This document shows positions 16,543 through 26,500 of a stretch of DNA of 64,000 bases, in pieces (the stretch's first letter is position 1; each line of letters begins with the position of its first letter). Source of the DNA: an uncultured Oscillospiraceae bacterium (GTDB lineage Bacteria > Bacillota > Clostridia > Oscillospirales > Ruminococcaceae). The position numbers and the translations under genes were made by a program. Location: positions 1 through 64,000 of the forward strand of contig CAJUHS010000010.1 in the NCBI GenBank assembly GCA_910586535.1, in the 5' to 3' direction. The notes below the pieces were generated by a model. That model was not told the DNA's origin and did no database searches. It saw only the letters and a list, made by a program, of their open reading frames with translations.

Positions 16543-16911
16543 TTAACATTCTCCCTCTTCGTTATTTTTATTGTCCTCGATATATTGTTTATACAATATC
16601 TTGGCGGCAATATCACACTCATTGTTGTTTTCAATTATTTCGTTTCCCGCTCCACTTACGGGTGTAATAGTAAAATGTATTAAATTCTTATTTACACAGA
16701 TTTTAACAGCGTTCTTCAAACATATAATGATTGTTTCCTCAGATAAAACTTCTGTTGTTTGCTTTAAAAATTCTGTGAAAATGTGTTTGTTTACATCGGC
16801 TATATCAAATTCTTTATAATACGCTTTAGTTATATATCTTAATAAAATAAATAATATAAGACACAGTACCAAAAGAATTACAGAAACGGTAATTAAAAAT
16901 AGAACCGTTAT
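16543..16911 (-). CDS. Small membrane-anchored protein, ~122 aa
   Basis: An N-terminal run of ~30 hydrophobic residues predicts one membrane anchor, followed by a ~90-aa soluble domain with one Cys and an acidic tail ENNNE...NNEEGEC. I do not recognise a family. A TTG at 16872 would start inside the membrane segment. GGAGGTGATAGT is followed by ATA at 16911, which overlaps the stop of the kinase gene as ATAA and gives the complete membrane segment, so ATA is the better-placed start. It lies between gmk-like and nrdD genes and is co-transcribed with them. Confidence 0.6.
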   Translation of the reverse strand: MTVLFLITVSVILLVLCLILFILLRYITKAYYKEFDIADVNKHIFTEFLKQTTEVLSEETIIICLKNAVKICVNKNLIHFTITPVSGAGNEIIENNNECDIAAKILYKQYIEDNKNNEEGEC

Positions 16912-17507
16912 ACTATCACCTCCTGTTGTTCATCTTCCGACGGTTGTTCACAGGATACAATATACAAATACAGCTCATTTACCGCAGTATTTATATCCGT
17001 ATCAACTCCGTTTTGAAGAATATAATCGACTTGCGCGACATGATGTATGTAATCATAAAACTCATTAACATCATTGGTAATACGCTTTAAAGAATAATCT
17101 ACCGCTTCTAAATAAGAGGCACCGTTATCCTCGGCGCGTTTCTTCATACACTCGTACCGCGTTGTAAGGTCGCTTTCAATATAAATTATTTTGATTTGTT
17201 TACTTCCCCTATAAGACTTTTTAAAATATTCTACTCCTTTGGGGTCGATCACATACAAATCGTTTTCTTCAACTTGCTGTGCCGTGGCACAATACCGATT
17301 ACCCGCAAATTCCGTAAAAGCTACTATATCTGTAAGTTTATCAAAATCTTTGTCTGATACAAATATGTGCCCTGTTTCGCCGTCGTACCTTGGCGGTCTT
17401 GTCGTATAGGACTGTATTGATTTGAATCCATAGTTAGTTTCTAAAAGTTCTGTTACAGTTGTTTTTCCGGCTCCCGAAGGGGCTACTATAAGATAGATAT
17501 TTTTCAA
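16908..17507 (-). CDS. gmk: Guanylate kinase-like protein, 199 aa
   Basis: This P-loop nucleotide monophosphate kinase probably phosphorylates (d)GMP to (d)GDP. It has APSGAGKTT (residues 9-17), the guanylate kinase signature SYTTRPPRYDGETGHIFVS with the GMP-binding Arg/Tyr residues, then EFAGNRY. The last ~25 residues are an acidic extension. It lies between thyX and nrdD in the leftward nucleotide operon. Phage deoxynucleotide kinases of other base specificity can look similar, so the exact substrate is not certain. Confidence 0.9.
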   Translation of the reverse strand: MKNIYLIVAPSGAGKTTVTELLETNYGFKSIQSYTTRPPRYDGETGHIFVSDKDFDKLTDIVAFTEFAGNRYCATAQQVEENDLYVIDPKGVEYFKKSYRGSKQIKIIYIESDLTTRYECMKKRAEDNGASYLEAVDYSLKRITNDVNEFYDYIHHVAQVDYILQNGVDTDINTAVNELYLYIVSCEQPSEDEQQEVIV

Positions 17508-18182
17508 TTACTCCACCTCTATATCATCAAAAATAATCGAAATACGCTGTTTTAATTGTTTTAACAACGGTATGGTTACTTCCCTCATTGAAGGGTGAGC
17601 AGAATAAGGCGTTCTTAACTTAAAAAAGTTTCTCCATTCTCGGTAATTGGCGGTAATTGTGATTTCTGTTTTTGTAGAGTTTGGCAAAACAGAACGAGCT
17701 ATTTGCGGCGCAGCACCTATTTCTATCATCTTAAAATAATGCCGTTCAGCGTCTTCCATTGCCTCCGTCCACTCATTAATTAATTTACTTATGTCATTAC
17801 CGGACAATGAATTTGTTTTGTTATCAAGTAAAATGCCTCCCATTGGACAAATAACGGATATTTCATTTCCAAATTTGTCTTTGGAATAGTTACAGTATCT
17901 TGTACTTTCTTGTGCAAATGAGGCGATTCTATGACGTACTAATTCGTGGCTGACTCCCCTGTCTACCGTAAATTTTATGGATAAACAAGAATGTTCGATA
18001 ATGGCTTCATGAGTTTTTTCTATCAGCATTTTTACAAACTTTTTTGCCGATTCTCCGTCGTTTGTAATTCTGTCCTCGGACTTATAACATACCCTTCCTA
18101 TTTTTTCAATATGCTGAAGTTCTTTTATTCCACCTTCCGATATTTCCGACAATATTTCAAATGTTGGATTTATAATTTTCAT
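17508..18182 (-). CDS. thyX: Flavin-dependent thymidylate synthase ThyX, 224 aa
   Basis: ThyX methylates dUMP to dTMP using FAD, NADPH and methylene-tetrahydrofolate. The signature RHRIASFAQESTRY matches RHRxxSxxxxSxRY, and the C-terminal region (STKTEITITANYREWRNFF then AHPSMRE) fits the substrate-binding part. I choose the ATG at 18182, seven bases after AGGAGG and overlapping the upstream stop (TGATG), over the ATG at 18188 that abuts the ribosome site. With dUTPase it completes a dTTP route. Confidence 0.95.
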   Translation of the reverse strand: MKIINPTFEILSEISEGGIKELQHIEKIGRVCYKSEDRITNDGESAKKFVKMLIEKTHEAIIEHSCLSIKFTVDRGVSHELVRHRIASFAQESTRYCNYSKDKFGNEISVICPMGGILLDNKTNSLSGNDISKLINEWTEAMEDAERHYFKMIEIGAAPQIARSVLPNSTKTEITITANYREWRNFFKLRTPYSAHPSMREVTIPLLKQLKQRISIIFDDIEVE

Positions 18183-18382
18183 CAACATTCCTCCTCAATT
18201 TCTTTAAAATAAGCGTAAAAGCTTTCGTTGATTTGCTCAACCGTTTCAAACACAATATGACTTTTACTACCGTTCGGAAAAATCAATCTGCCATTTTTAA
18301 CCTCATATACTTCTCCTTGTTTGAAACCTTTTGTATCAACTAATGAATATACATGAGTACATTTAATTTTAGTATTCAGCAT
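18182..18382 (-). CDS. Small hypothetical protein, 66 aa
   Basis: This 66-aa soluble protein (CTHVYSLVDTKGFKQGEVYEV) looks like a small beta-barrel, but I cannot name a family. The ATG at 18382 overlaps the end of the upstream gene (stop at 18369) and has GGTCAGGGT before it. Its stop overlaps the thyX start. The close overlaps show one tightly packed leftward operon. Confidence 0.6.
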   Translation of the reverse strand: MLNTKIKCTHVYSLVDTKGFKQGEVYEVKNGRLIFPNGSKSHIVFETVEQINESFYAYFKEIEEEC

Positions 18383-18596
18383 TCTTATACCCTGACCCAT
18401 AAAACCTTGCCCTTTCCTTGGCTGCAAGTTTACGCTTATATTTATCCTGTTCTAAAAGCTTGGTATAATATTTGTTTTCTTCCTGCGTCGCAGTTCGTGT
18501 GATGGTTTCAACTTGTGCATTATGTAGTTCACATCTTTCTACCATTCTTTTATATTTTTCTTCGTCCCGTTCTCTTTTACTTTTACTGTTCACCAT
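18369..18596 (-). CDS. Small highly charged protein, 75 aa
   Basis: This 75-aa protein is rich in Lys, Arg and Glu and is probably a single long helix or coiled coil (KSKRERDEEKYKRM..., then KLLEQDKYKRKLAAKERARF). No family is recognised. It is adjacent (3 bp gap) to the HPr-like gene upstream and overlaps the next gene downstream. Confidence 0.6.
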   Translation of the reverse strand: MVNSKSKRERDEEKYKRMVERCELHNAQVETITRTATQEENKYYTKLLEQDKYKRKLAAKERARFYGSGYKNAEY

Positions 18597-18599
18597 TAT

Positions 18600-18854
18600 T
18601 CATTCCTCCACTATCCATTGATTTAATGTTTTTCTAATTTCCTTTTCATTGTACTCGCCTGTTTCCGAAATGCTAACTTCAACAATGCCGTTCGTACTTA
18701 AATTAAGTACACCCAAAATACCTTTACCGTCTGCAACACTGTTGCTATGCCTCACTTTTACTTGAACGTTTTTTGGCAATGCACTTATCGCAAAAACAAA
18801 ATCTTTAACGTCCCGCGTGGAACACAGCTTTATTTTTTCAATAACCGTATTCAT
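18600..18854 (-). CDS. HPr-like domain protein, 84 aa
   Basis: Length and pattern resemble the PTS phosphocarrier HPr: an early helix region (RDVKDFVFAISALP), then VKVRHSNSVADGKGILGVLNLS, which mirrors the HPr stretch ending KSIMGVM.L. The usual active-site His in the N-terminal loop (GLHARP) is not present, so it is probably not a PTS phosphocarrier; Crh-like or regulatory binding roles are possible. GGAAGGAG precedes the ATG. It lies within the nucleotide-metabolism operon. Confidence 0.65.
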   Translation of the reverse strand: MNTVIEKIKLCSTRDVKDFVFAISALPKNVQVKVRHSNSVADGKGILGVLNLSTNGIVEVSISETGEYNEKEIRKTLNQWIVEE

Positions 18855-19107
18855 AATTTACATCTCCTTCCATATAACAATTTTCACAATAGGACTTTCC
18901 GTCCATAGTTGTTACATATGCTCCTATAACATATTCGCCACAGCAATCGCATTTCTTAGTTAAAACAACTATTGCTGAACTTTTACATTTAGGGCAAACC
19001 TTTGAAACTTCGGTGTATCCACTGCCCCAAAATTCTCCCCGTTCCTTATATTCAGAAAGTTCGTCCTCATTCTCTATTACCGTACCGCAGTCTGTACAAT
19101 AAAGCAT
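18838..19107 (-). CDS. Zinc-ribbon protein with three cysteine-pair knuckles, 89 aa
   Basis: The start is the ATG at 19107, preceded by GGGAGAG. The protein contains CTDC, CPKC, CDCC and CENC cysteine pairs over 89 residues. This suggests two rubredoxin-like zinc knuckles and an atypical ribbon, a common design in small phage transcription or translation modulators. No catalytic domain. It overlaps the HPr-like gene by 17 bp. Function unknown. Confidence 0.65.
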   Translation of the reverse strand: MLYCTDCGTVIENEDELSEYKERGEFWGSGYTEVSKVCPKCKSSAIVVLTKKCDCCGEYVIGAYVTTMDGKSYCENCYMEGDVNYEYGY

Positions 19108-19112
19108 TGCTG

Positions 19113-19313
19113 TTACTCTCCCATTTTCTGTGAATTTAATATTCGACTTACTATGTAATCCCACATTATGTTTTCTTTTATCTGAGTGTTACATAGCGCG
19201 TTAACCTCGTTTTGGACGTACTCTGCGGGAACATCATAGATATATGCGATAAGCTTTATTTTTTCTTGCCAATGCCCCGCCCCGTCATTAAATCTTTTAT
19301 CTAATTCAAACAT
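19113..19313 (-). CDS. Small hypothetical protein, 66 aa
   Basis: The protein is helical and soluble (WQEKIKLIAYIYDVPAEYVQNEVNAL), and I cannot assign a family. AGGAGG lies ~18 bases from this ATG, which is longer than usual; a nearer ATG opens only an 8-codon frame. The start is therefore uncertain. It lies between the zinc-ribbon gene and the SleB-like gene, all leftward. Confidence 0.5.
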   Translation of the reverse strand: MFELDKRFNDGAGHWQEKIKLIAYIYDVPAEYVQNEVNALCNTQIKENIMWDYIVSRILNSQKMGE

Positions 19314-19344
19314 CTTTTACTTTTCATTTACCTCCTTTCTCTTG

Positions 19345-19932
19345 TTATTTAAAAAATCTTGTTGTATATTCTATCCCCCAATCCTCTTCAGTGTACTCAA
19401 ATAAAAATTCAACATCTCCGCTACACTCAAACCAAATTATAGCTTTATAATCTGACAAATCGGGATTGTAGTAATAAAGTGCGCTGTGTGAAGTCTCCTC
19501 TTTTAAAAAGACTTCCTTTACTATCTGTTTGGTATTTTCATCTACCTCAAAATTGGGAGCATACCAATACTCTATACCGCAAAATTGATTTTCCTGATAA
19601 AGTATGTCGGTAATATTATCTGGAAATTCATCCGATATAAGACGGTTATATATTAATTCTGCGATAAGAGTTTTGTAGTTATCGGAAAAACTTCCAACCT
19701 CATGCTGTACAGTAACTTCAATTAAATTTTTCTCTTTATCCGTTAATGTGTCATAAATTGTGATAGGCTTCTGAGGAAGTTCAACAAACTGTACCCGTTC
19801 ATATTCCGTTTGACTCAAACTAAAACACTGAGAACAGTTATTTGTGCTTATCTTATTTCCCTCTATTTTACACATCGGTGATACATTCATGGCGCACAAT
19901 ATACTTGTAATTATTATTGTTGATATCTTCAT
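19345..19932 (-). CDS. Secreted cell-wall hydrolase, SleB/Hydrolase_2-like, 195 aa
   Basis: A signal-peptide-like N-terminus (KISTIIITSILCAMNVSP) is followed by Cys-containing mature sequence. From about residue 75, VTVQHEVGSFSDNYKTLIAE with IYNRL and DILYQENQF match the Hydrolase_2 (SleB/CwlJ) fold, with the probable catalytic Glu in HEVG. These enzymes cleave spore cortex or cell-wall peptidoglycan. Here it may help in lysis, or act on sporulating hosts. It sits among early replication genes rather than in a lysis cassette, which is unusual. Confidence 0.7.
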   Translation of the reverse strand: MKISTIIITSILCAMNVSPMCKIEGNKISTNNCSQCFSLSQTEYERVQFVELPQKPITIYDTLTDKEKNLIEVTVQHEVGSFSDNYKTLIAELIYNRLISDEFPDNITDILYQENQFCGIEYWYAPNFEVDENTKQIVKEVFLKEETSHSALYYYNPDLSDYKAIIWFECSGDVEFLFEYTEEDWGIEYTTRFFK

Positions 19933-19996
19933 TGTTTCAACCTCCGTTGTTAAAATAAAATGCGAATTTTATTAGTATATGTTAAATAATTTATTT

Positions 19997-20458
19997 TTAC
20001 TTATTTACTATATTAGGATTTTCGTGAATACCTCCAGAAACTTTGTGTTTGTGAATATTTCCCACGACTTCTATGTTTTTGGATTCATACAAATCAAATT
20101 TATCTGGAGCATTGTTAAATAACTCAAGACCAACTAAATCAACTCCTGCAAACAATGGAGACGTAATTATACGCACAGAACACAATCTTCCGTATTTGGT
20201 TTTAACAATATCTCCCTCAAATATTCTATCACCATTTTTGTCTGTTAGCCATGTATACCGTCCAATAGTTTCAGGAATAACCTCATAAGCGTTAAGCCAA
20301 TCAAAATCCTCATAACCTTCTTCGTTAACTTTTCTATACGGGTGGCAACAACTATCCACTATATATGGTTTTTGCTCTACGGCTGTTGTAAGAATTAGAG
20401 TTCCCTCACACCATTCATCGTTATCAATTCTTTTGCCATTGAATAAAAATTCACGCAT
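19997..20458 (-). CDS. YopX-family protein, 153 aa
   Basis: YopX proteins are small phage proteins of unknown function first named in SPbeta. The hallmark start MREFLFNGKRIDN.EW.EG, the core IGRYTWLTDKNGDRIFEGDIVK and C-terminal VVGNIHKH are all present. It is the first of three tandem YopX-type genes (19997-21220), and has a ~25-residue insertion compared with the next copy. Ribosome site AAAATTAAAA is weak; the upstream gene stops 2 bp before it, so translation may be coupled. Confidence 0.85.
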   Translation of the reverse strand: MREFLFNGKRIDNDEWCEGTLILTTAVEQKPYIVDSCCHPYRKVNEEGYEDFDWLNAYEVIPETIGRYTWLTDKNGDRIFEGDIVKTKYGRLCSVRIITSPLFAGVDLVGLELFNNAPDKFDLYESKNIEVVGNIHKHKVSGGIHENPNIVNK

Positions 20459-20460
20459 TT

Positions 20461-20835
20461 TTAATTTTCTCCAATCAATTCGGGATTGTCGTAAATATTA
20501 CCAATAATCTCAATTTTCTTGAAATCATTATCATAAAGCCAGTAATAACGATTTTCAACCTTTACATATATCATAAATGCACAATATTCTAACATATAAG
20601 AAACTCTACCAACATTCCCATTTTCAATATTTTGTATAATGTCTCCATCGAAGATTTTCTTGTCATTCTTATCTGTTCGCTCTGTATACTGTCCGACAGT
20701 TTCAGAAATAACAACCCGTTTACTACAATGGTCTGCCATAATGCAATCGCCCTCGTGGTCAATATATGAAACACCAAAATACCAACCTTCTCCGTATTTA
20801 GGGTCTCTTTTACCTCTGAACAAAATCTCTCTCAT
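20461..20835 (-). CDS. YopX-family protein, 124 aa
   Basis: This is a second YopX-type protein: MREILFRGKRDP..GEGW.FG at the N-terminus, then VGQYTERTDKNDKKIFDGDIIQ and EIIGNIYDNPEL at the C-terminus. Length is typical of the family. GGAGGAATTTATAAG precedes the ATG and includes the end of the third copy, so the genes are translationally linked. It is most like copies 1 and 3 in gene order and motif, which points to local duplication followed by divergence. Confidence 0.85.
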   Translation of the reverse strand: MREILFRGKRDPKYGEGWYFGVSYIDHEGDCIMADHCSKRVVISETVGQYTERTDKNDKKIFDGDIIQNIENGNVGRVSYMLEYCAFMIYVKVENRYYWLYDNDFKKIEIIGNIYDNPELIGEN

Positions 20836-20838
20836 ATC

Positions 20839-21220
20839 TTATAAATTCCTCCAATCGGGATTGTCAAAGTTGTTGTCAATAACCTCAAAGTTATTACCTT
20901 CATGGGATATTACTTGATAAATTGGTGTTTTACGACCAGTTTTTAAATTATAACATCCCCAAGTATATTGACTACTAAGCCAACAAATTAAATATATTCT
21001 CTCTCCGTTTTGACAAATGTCGCCCTCAAAAATCTTTTTGTTGTTTTTATCTTTTAAACCAATATATCGTGTTATAGTATCGGAAATTATTTCGTGTATA
21101 ACACAATCATTTTTACCCTCATATGCTATATAACTTTTCTTCCCATCTGAATACGGATAGCCATATACCCAAGTATTATCACAAGTCTGTTTCCCCTCGT
21201 ACTAAAAATTTATTATCTAT
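20839..21220 (-). pseudogene. Third YopX-family gene, frameshifted near its start
   Basis: Leftward, AGGAGATGATTTT is followed by ATA (21220) and a frame reading DNKFLVRG. At a GGGG run (about 21195-21198) the sense jumps to another frame, which continues with WVYGYPYSDGKKSY, ITRYIGLKDKNNKKIFEGDI and EVIDNNFDNPDW to the TAA at 20839. These match the other two YopX proteins. One extra base would explain the break. No ATG or GTG serves the correct frame at the normal distance. It is either decayed or a sequencing error. Confidence 0.7.
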
Positions 21221-21263
21221 AAAATCATCTCCTAAACTTTATTTTTGCTTTTACTGTAATTAT

Positions 21264-21293
21264 ATTATAACACATACCTTGCAATAAAATCAA
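21264..21293 (-). promoter_or_regulatory. Leftward sigma-A promoter with TGTGTTATAAT
   Basis: On the minus strand TTGATT (21293-21288), an 18-bp spacer and TATAAT (21269-21264) preceded by TGTGT. The same TGTGTTATAATA block recurs at 57893 and 59332 on the plus strand. It would drive the three YopX genes and the operon below. Confidence 0.65.
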
Positions 21294-21316
21294 TCATAAA
21301 AATTTGATTTTCCTTA

Positions 21317-23578
21317 TTAATTAAAATTTGTTGATAAATTTCTCAAACATTGTTGTAAATGTGTTTGTTTTTTACTAACTCCCTCTTTACTTACTGCTGT
21401 TCTTAACGCTCCAGTCTGCACAATCAAGTCACATTTCTTTTTTGCTCTTGTTATGCCCGTATACAACAATTCTCTTGTTAACAACGAATATGAAGAAAAA
21501 TCCACTCCTAAAATCACATAATCAAACTGTGAACCCTGCGACTTATGTACTGTAATAGCATATCCCAATTCAATACTGCTGACTTGTTTTTTATCAATAT
21601 ACACATCTCCAATACCCACAAACGATACTATCAGCGATTCCTCGCTCGGAAATACTTCTTTGATAATGCCGAGATTTCCGTTAAAAATCGGTGGTTCTGT
21701 TTTATAGGTATTCTGTGTATTGATTACCTTATCTCCCTTACGGAGTGCGACAATCTTTCCTTGTGATGTAATTTCAATTTCGGGTTTTGAACTTGATTTA
21801 GGATTGTACAACTCTTGTATTGCTGTGTTAATTCTGTATGTACAAGCGTCTCCTGCGCTCTTTACAGGAACTAAAATCTGTGTTTCCATAATATCAAAAT
21901 TATCTCTACGCATTGCTTCTGTAAACCTTTTCATTATCTTGCCGAAAGTATGAGATTTATCGGAATAACAATCAAGATACAGGTCTTGAAGTTCTCCACG
22001 GGTTTCTGTACCTGTGTAGCTGTTATTAACAATTTGTGTTCCCTGCCTAATTTTTCTCGCCTCGATAACAATTGCAGAGGAAGCAGCTTGCCTATGAATT
22101 TGGCTCAAATACACTGTTGCAATTTCGGGCGAGTGTATCATATCATATGCTATGTTACCACAACCGATAGACTCTAACTGCCCCATATCTCCGAGACAAA
22201 TCAACTTTGCTCCAGACGGTATCGCCCTAATTAAATGATAGAACAGAAAAGCGTCAATCATTGAAATTTCGTCAACTATAACTATATCAACATCTAATGG
22301 ATTATCATCGTGAAATGTAAACCCGTCCTTATTTAATGGATTTTGCGGAGCATAACCCAAAAGTCTGTGTATAGTATAACTTTCTCTGCCTGTTATTTCT
22401 GTCATTCTTGAACTTGCTCTGCCTGACAATGCACATTGTACCGAAACGCAGTCTTTAAGTATTTTAAGAAACGCCGACACAGATGAACTTTTGCCTGTCC
22501 CAGCTTCGCCGTGAATAACGGTTACATTGTTTTCTAATGCGGTTTTTACTCCTAATTTCTGTTCGTCTGTAAACTGCCAGCCGTTCTGTTCTTCAACATT
22601 TTTTACGGTATTCTCCCAATTGTTGAATGAAACAGTTGATTTAGCATTTCTTAACCGCATTAATTCTTTGGCAATTTTATTTTCAATGTTAAAATATTTT
22701 TTTAGACCGATTTGAGACTTATCACTGCTATGCCAAAGATACTTTTCAGATTTAGAGACTGCTTCAGAAATTATTTCATCTGTAACTTCATTTCCAATAT
22801 TATCTTTAATGTTGTTTTTTAATTCATCAACAGTTATCCAAGAGCAGCCATTCTGACCCGCTTCTTCAAGGCAATAATAAATATATGCTCCTATGCGGTT
22901 ATGACTTAACTTATCGATACCTCTACATAAGGCTATTTTGTCTGCTGTCTTCCAACCGATACCGCTTACCTCGGTACAGAGTATATATGGATTGCTTTTT
23001 ACTTTTGAAATAACAACATCTGGAGTACCATATGTATCAAGCAGTTTGGAGACAATGTTGTTAGTTAAATTGTATTCTTCTAACTCTGAAAAAATCTTTG
23101 CCATATAAACATTATCACTAAACCGTTGAATCCACCTTTTAGCTGTTTCGTTTCCGCAACCTCGCACTTTAATCAACTCATCAGCATTGCCATTCTCCAA
23201 ACATTTAAACGGATCGTCAAGTGCTTTGTACATATTTTCAACCTGATTTGGCGTAAATATAGAGGATAAAAACCTTTTTTGTCCTTGCTTATTGCCTTGA
23301 CTAAAATCAACCGTATTAAACATTGAAATAACATTGTACTGACCGCCCCATTTGGGGTCGTTTACATACTCTGCTGTAAGATTGTAGTAGTTACCCTCCT
23401 TAAGCTTCGGCATAACACCTTTTACGGTAATACATTTTTTATCATCCATAACGGGTTTGCCGTGCTTGATAGTATTAATTGAAGCAACTATAATTCCAAA
23501 ATCGCTCTTATAATACCTTATAGTTTCAAGAGTGCAAACCACTTTAATTCGATTATCTATAATGACTCCTCCGTTCAA
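21317..23578 (-). CDS. RecD2-like SF1B DNA helicase, ~750 aa
   Basis: This is a 5'-3' helicase of the RecD/RecD2 type used in phage replication or recombination. An N-terminal OB-like region (~1-90) is followed by helix-hairpin-helix repeats (LIKVRGCGNETAKRW) and the ATPase: Walker A GEAGTGKSS (~360), VDEIS (motif II), GDMGQLESI (III) and AITVHKSQGSQFD (motif V/VI region). The open frame begins with TTG at 23578, but GGAGGAG falls inside its first codons, so translation probably starts at the ATT or ATA around 23563-23560. It overlaps the dnaE stop. Confidence 0.9.
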   Translation of the reverse strand: MNGGVIIDNRIKVVCTLETIRYYKSDFGIIVASINTIKHGKPVMDDKKCITVKGVMPKLKEGNYYNLTAEYVNDPKWGGQYNVISMFNTVDFSQGNKQGQKRFLSSIFTPNQVENMYKALDDPFKCLENGNADELIKVRGCGNETAKRWIQRFSDNVYMAKIFSELEEYNLTNNIVSKLLDTYGTPDVVISKVKSNPYILCTEVSGIGWKTADKIALCRGIDKLSHNRIGAYIYYCLEEAGQNGCSWITVDELKNNIKDNIGNEVTDEIISEAVSKSEKYLWHSSDKSQIGLKKYFNIENKIAKELMRLRNAKSTVSFNNWENTVKNVEEQNGWQFTDEQKLGVKTALENNVTVIHGEAGTGKSSSVSAFLKILKDCVSVQCALSGRASSRMTEITGRESYTIHRLLGYAPQNPLNKDGFTFHDDNPLDVDIVIVDEISMIDAFLFYHLIRAIPSGAKLICLGDMGQLESIGCGNIAYDMIHSPEIATVYLSQIHRQAASSAIVIEARKIRQGTQIVNNSYTGTETRGELQDLYLDCYSDKSHTFGKIMKRFTEAMRRDNFDIMETQILVPVKSAGDACTYRINTAIQELYNPKSSSKPEIEITSQGKIVALRKGDKVINTQNTYKTEPPIFNGNLGIIKEVFPSEESLIVSFVGIGDVYIDKKQVSSIELGYAITVHKSQGSQFDYVILGVDFSSYSLLTRELLYTGITRAKKKCDLIVQTGALRTAVSKEGVSKKQTHLQQCLRNLSTNFN

Positions 23579-26500
23579 TCAAAAATTTTTTCATAGTCAA
23601 CAAGATACCAATACCCTGCTTGATTTTTATTTACAGACTTTGCGTAAACAATATCCAATTCCTTTATAGGATCGCTTTCAAAAGTTTTTGCTCTTACGGT
23701 AAGTCTGGAATTTTTGCCTGACCCTACGGACTTTGTTAAAACCGCATATCCCCACGCCTTTTTAGTTTCTTTATTAAGTAATGGAATTACCTTAGTGACA
23801 AGGAGTTTTCTGCGGTCGGCTTCACAATTTGTTGTTAAATTAATAAATCCCAAATACTGTTTATGGTCTGCTATTTTTTCTTTATAAGTAAAATCATTTG
23901 TCGGCACAGACATTATCAGTGACACGCAGTCATTTAGAATATTATCCATTATTGATTTATGTTCTGTGGCAACGATTTCTCTGTAGTTATCAAGAATATC
24001 CGTGTACTTTTCGGCAAGGTCGCCATTTTTGATTTTCTTGTTTATCATCTGAATAAGTTTTTGAGTTTCTTTAATTTTACTGTTGGTTATTGTATAAGTC
24101 TTTTCGGTAGTCTTACAATATTTAGACAGGATTTCATCAAAAGCCCCCGCTTTAGTTTTGTCTATTGATTTGGCTTCTCCGTTTTTAAACTTCTCATACA
24201 ATCTCATCAAGGACAACAAATGCTTGCTGTTACCAAACTCGGAGAAAAATCCAAGTTTAATAAAAATTTCTATCTGATTTTTTGTTACGCCTTTTGAAAT
24301 CAAATCGGACAACAACTCTATAAAGTTTTTGTATACTCTATCAGAACACTCATACATTGCATTTGCTGAAAGTTCGGAGCAATCCTTGATTAGTGGTATT
24401 CCATATAGAATTTTACCGTCTTTTACGAAACATCTGCGGTGGTCGTTGCGAAAGTTAAACGGCTCAATTTTTACGTTGTGTTCTTCAAGGTCTGTAATGA
24501 TTTCTTCTGCATTATCCTTAACAAAGGAACTTTTGCCGATATATGAATTACACAGTCCTGCGTAAAATTCTGCGGGGTAGTATGCCTTTTGTTTTGCGGT
24601 CATATATGCTATTATGGCATAAGCGGAAGAATGTGCTTTATTAAAGCTGTATTTAGCAAATTCAAGCATTTGCGACCATAGGCTATCAAATTGTTCGCTA
24701 TTCCAACCTATTTGTTTGAGTTTTTGTTCAAGTTCGGGTTTAACTTGTACCAAAAGCTTTGGATTTTTCTTGCCCGTAGCCTTACGCAGCAGGTCGGGAT
24801 TGTGTATCTTAGCAAGTCTGCCTATCTCTATAAGCTGCTCCTGAAAGACCATTATCCCATACGTAAAATTCAAAATATGTTCAAGGTCGGGGTGTAGATA
24901 TTCAAAATCTTCTTCTCCTGTTCGTCTTTTGCAAAAGTTGTCAATATATTTGAGAGAACCGGGACGAAACAATGCATTTGCAATTGATAAGTCGTTAATT
25001 CCTTTAACGTTCATCTTCTTAATTGTCTGCTTCATTCCATTTGATGAGAATTGGAAAACACCAACTGTATCTCCGTTTCTGAAAATATCAAGGACTTTTT
25101 TATCATTGAAATTTTGCGCGGGGTCAATAAAATCTTCTGTTTCGCCACTCATTTCAAGAGTGTCATATTCTTGGTCTAATGTACGCAGACCCAAAACATC
25201 AACCTTAACAAGTCCCACGTCTTCTACGTCGTGCATATCTCCCTGTAAGTATCTTATACCATTAGAGTCGTAGCAGGACGGCAAGAAATCGTCCAAGTCC
25301 CTTGTGGAAATAATTTTACCGCAAGCGTGAAGTCCAAATGACTTTGGTAGTCCGTTAAGCTTTTTGACATAATCAAAAAGTTCTGGATATTTCTGCACAT
25401 TTTTTATCGCTTCTTGCGCAGATACTTCCTGCGGTATGTCGCCGTTTATCATTGAAAGAATTTCATCAAGTTCGTATTCTCCAAAGGATTTGGCTATTTT
25501 GTCAGCGTCCTCCAGCGAAATATCAAGGACTTTACACATATCTCTGATTGTGCCTTTGGTCTGATTAGTGCCAAATTTACCGATTGAAGCAACTCTGTTT
25601 TCGCCGTACTGTTCATACATCCACCTAAGAACTTCGGTGCAGCTCTCGTTACTGAAATCCAAATCAATATCGGGGACTTTCAATTCTTTCTCTGTTATCT
25701 CGCCATTTTCAAGCAAGTCTAACGCACCTACGTCAATAAATCTTTCAAAATACAGTCCGTGAACTATGGGATCGATTTTTGTAATGTCTGTAAGATAATT
25801 GATAAGAGAACCACCACCGCTTCCACGGGCTATTCCTCGGCGTTTACCTACACTGGAATAAGAGTATACCAAAAGAATATAATCAACAAAACCCATTCTT
25901 ACGAGCTTATCAAGTTCATATTCAAAACGATTAACATATACATCTTTCTCTTCTTTAGAATATATAAGCGGTTCTTCCCTGAGAAATTCTCCTGTGTTTT
26001 CGTCGTAAATCTTTCTTGTTTTGTTTGTGTCAACTGTTTCATATGTATCAAAATCAAAATTAAGCTTTTTTCTTGCTCCCTGCTTACAGAGAGATACAAG
26101 CCATTCTGTATTATCTTTAAACTCTTTCGGAGTAGGTACTTCGGGCATAATCGGAGCGGAGATAGGCATTTCAACATTGCACTTACCCGCTATAACGTCT
26201 GTATTGTTTATCGCTTCATCAACAATGTCTGCCGGCAAGTATGTAAGACGTTCCCTAACCTCGGCTTCTGACTGAACAAAACAATCTGTATAGGCTTCAC
26301 CGTCCTCCTTATAACTTCCTCCGAAAGCGTATTTATTCTGATATTTTTTATCGGACTCATAGACATAATGAGCGTCACAAGTCACTACAATAGGAATATT
26401 AAGCTCTCTGCTAAGTTTGACTGTCTTTTTATTGATAATAATTTGCTCCTCGTCATTGTGTGCTTGGATTTCAAGATAGTAGTCCTCCCCAAAAACGCTG

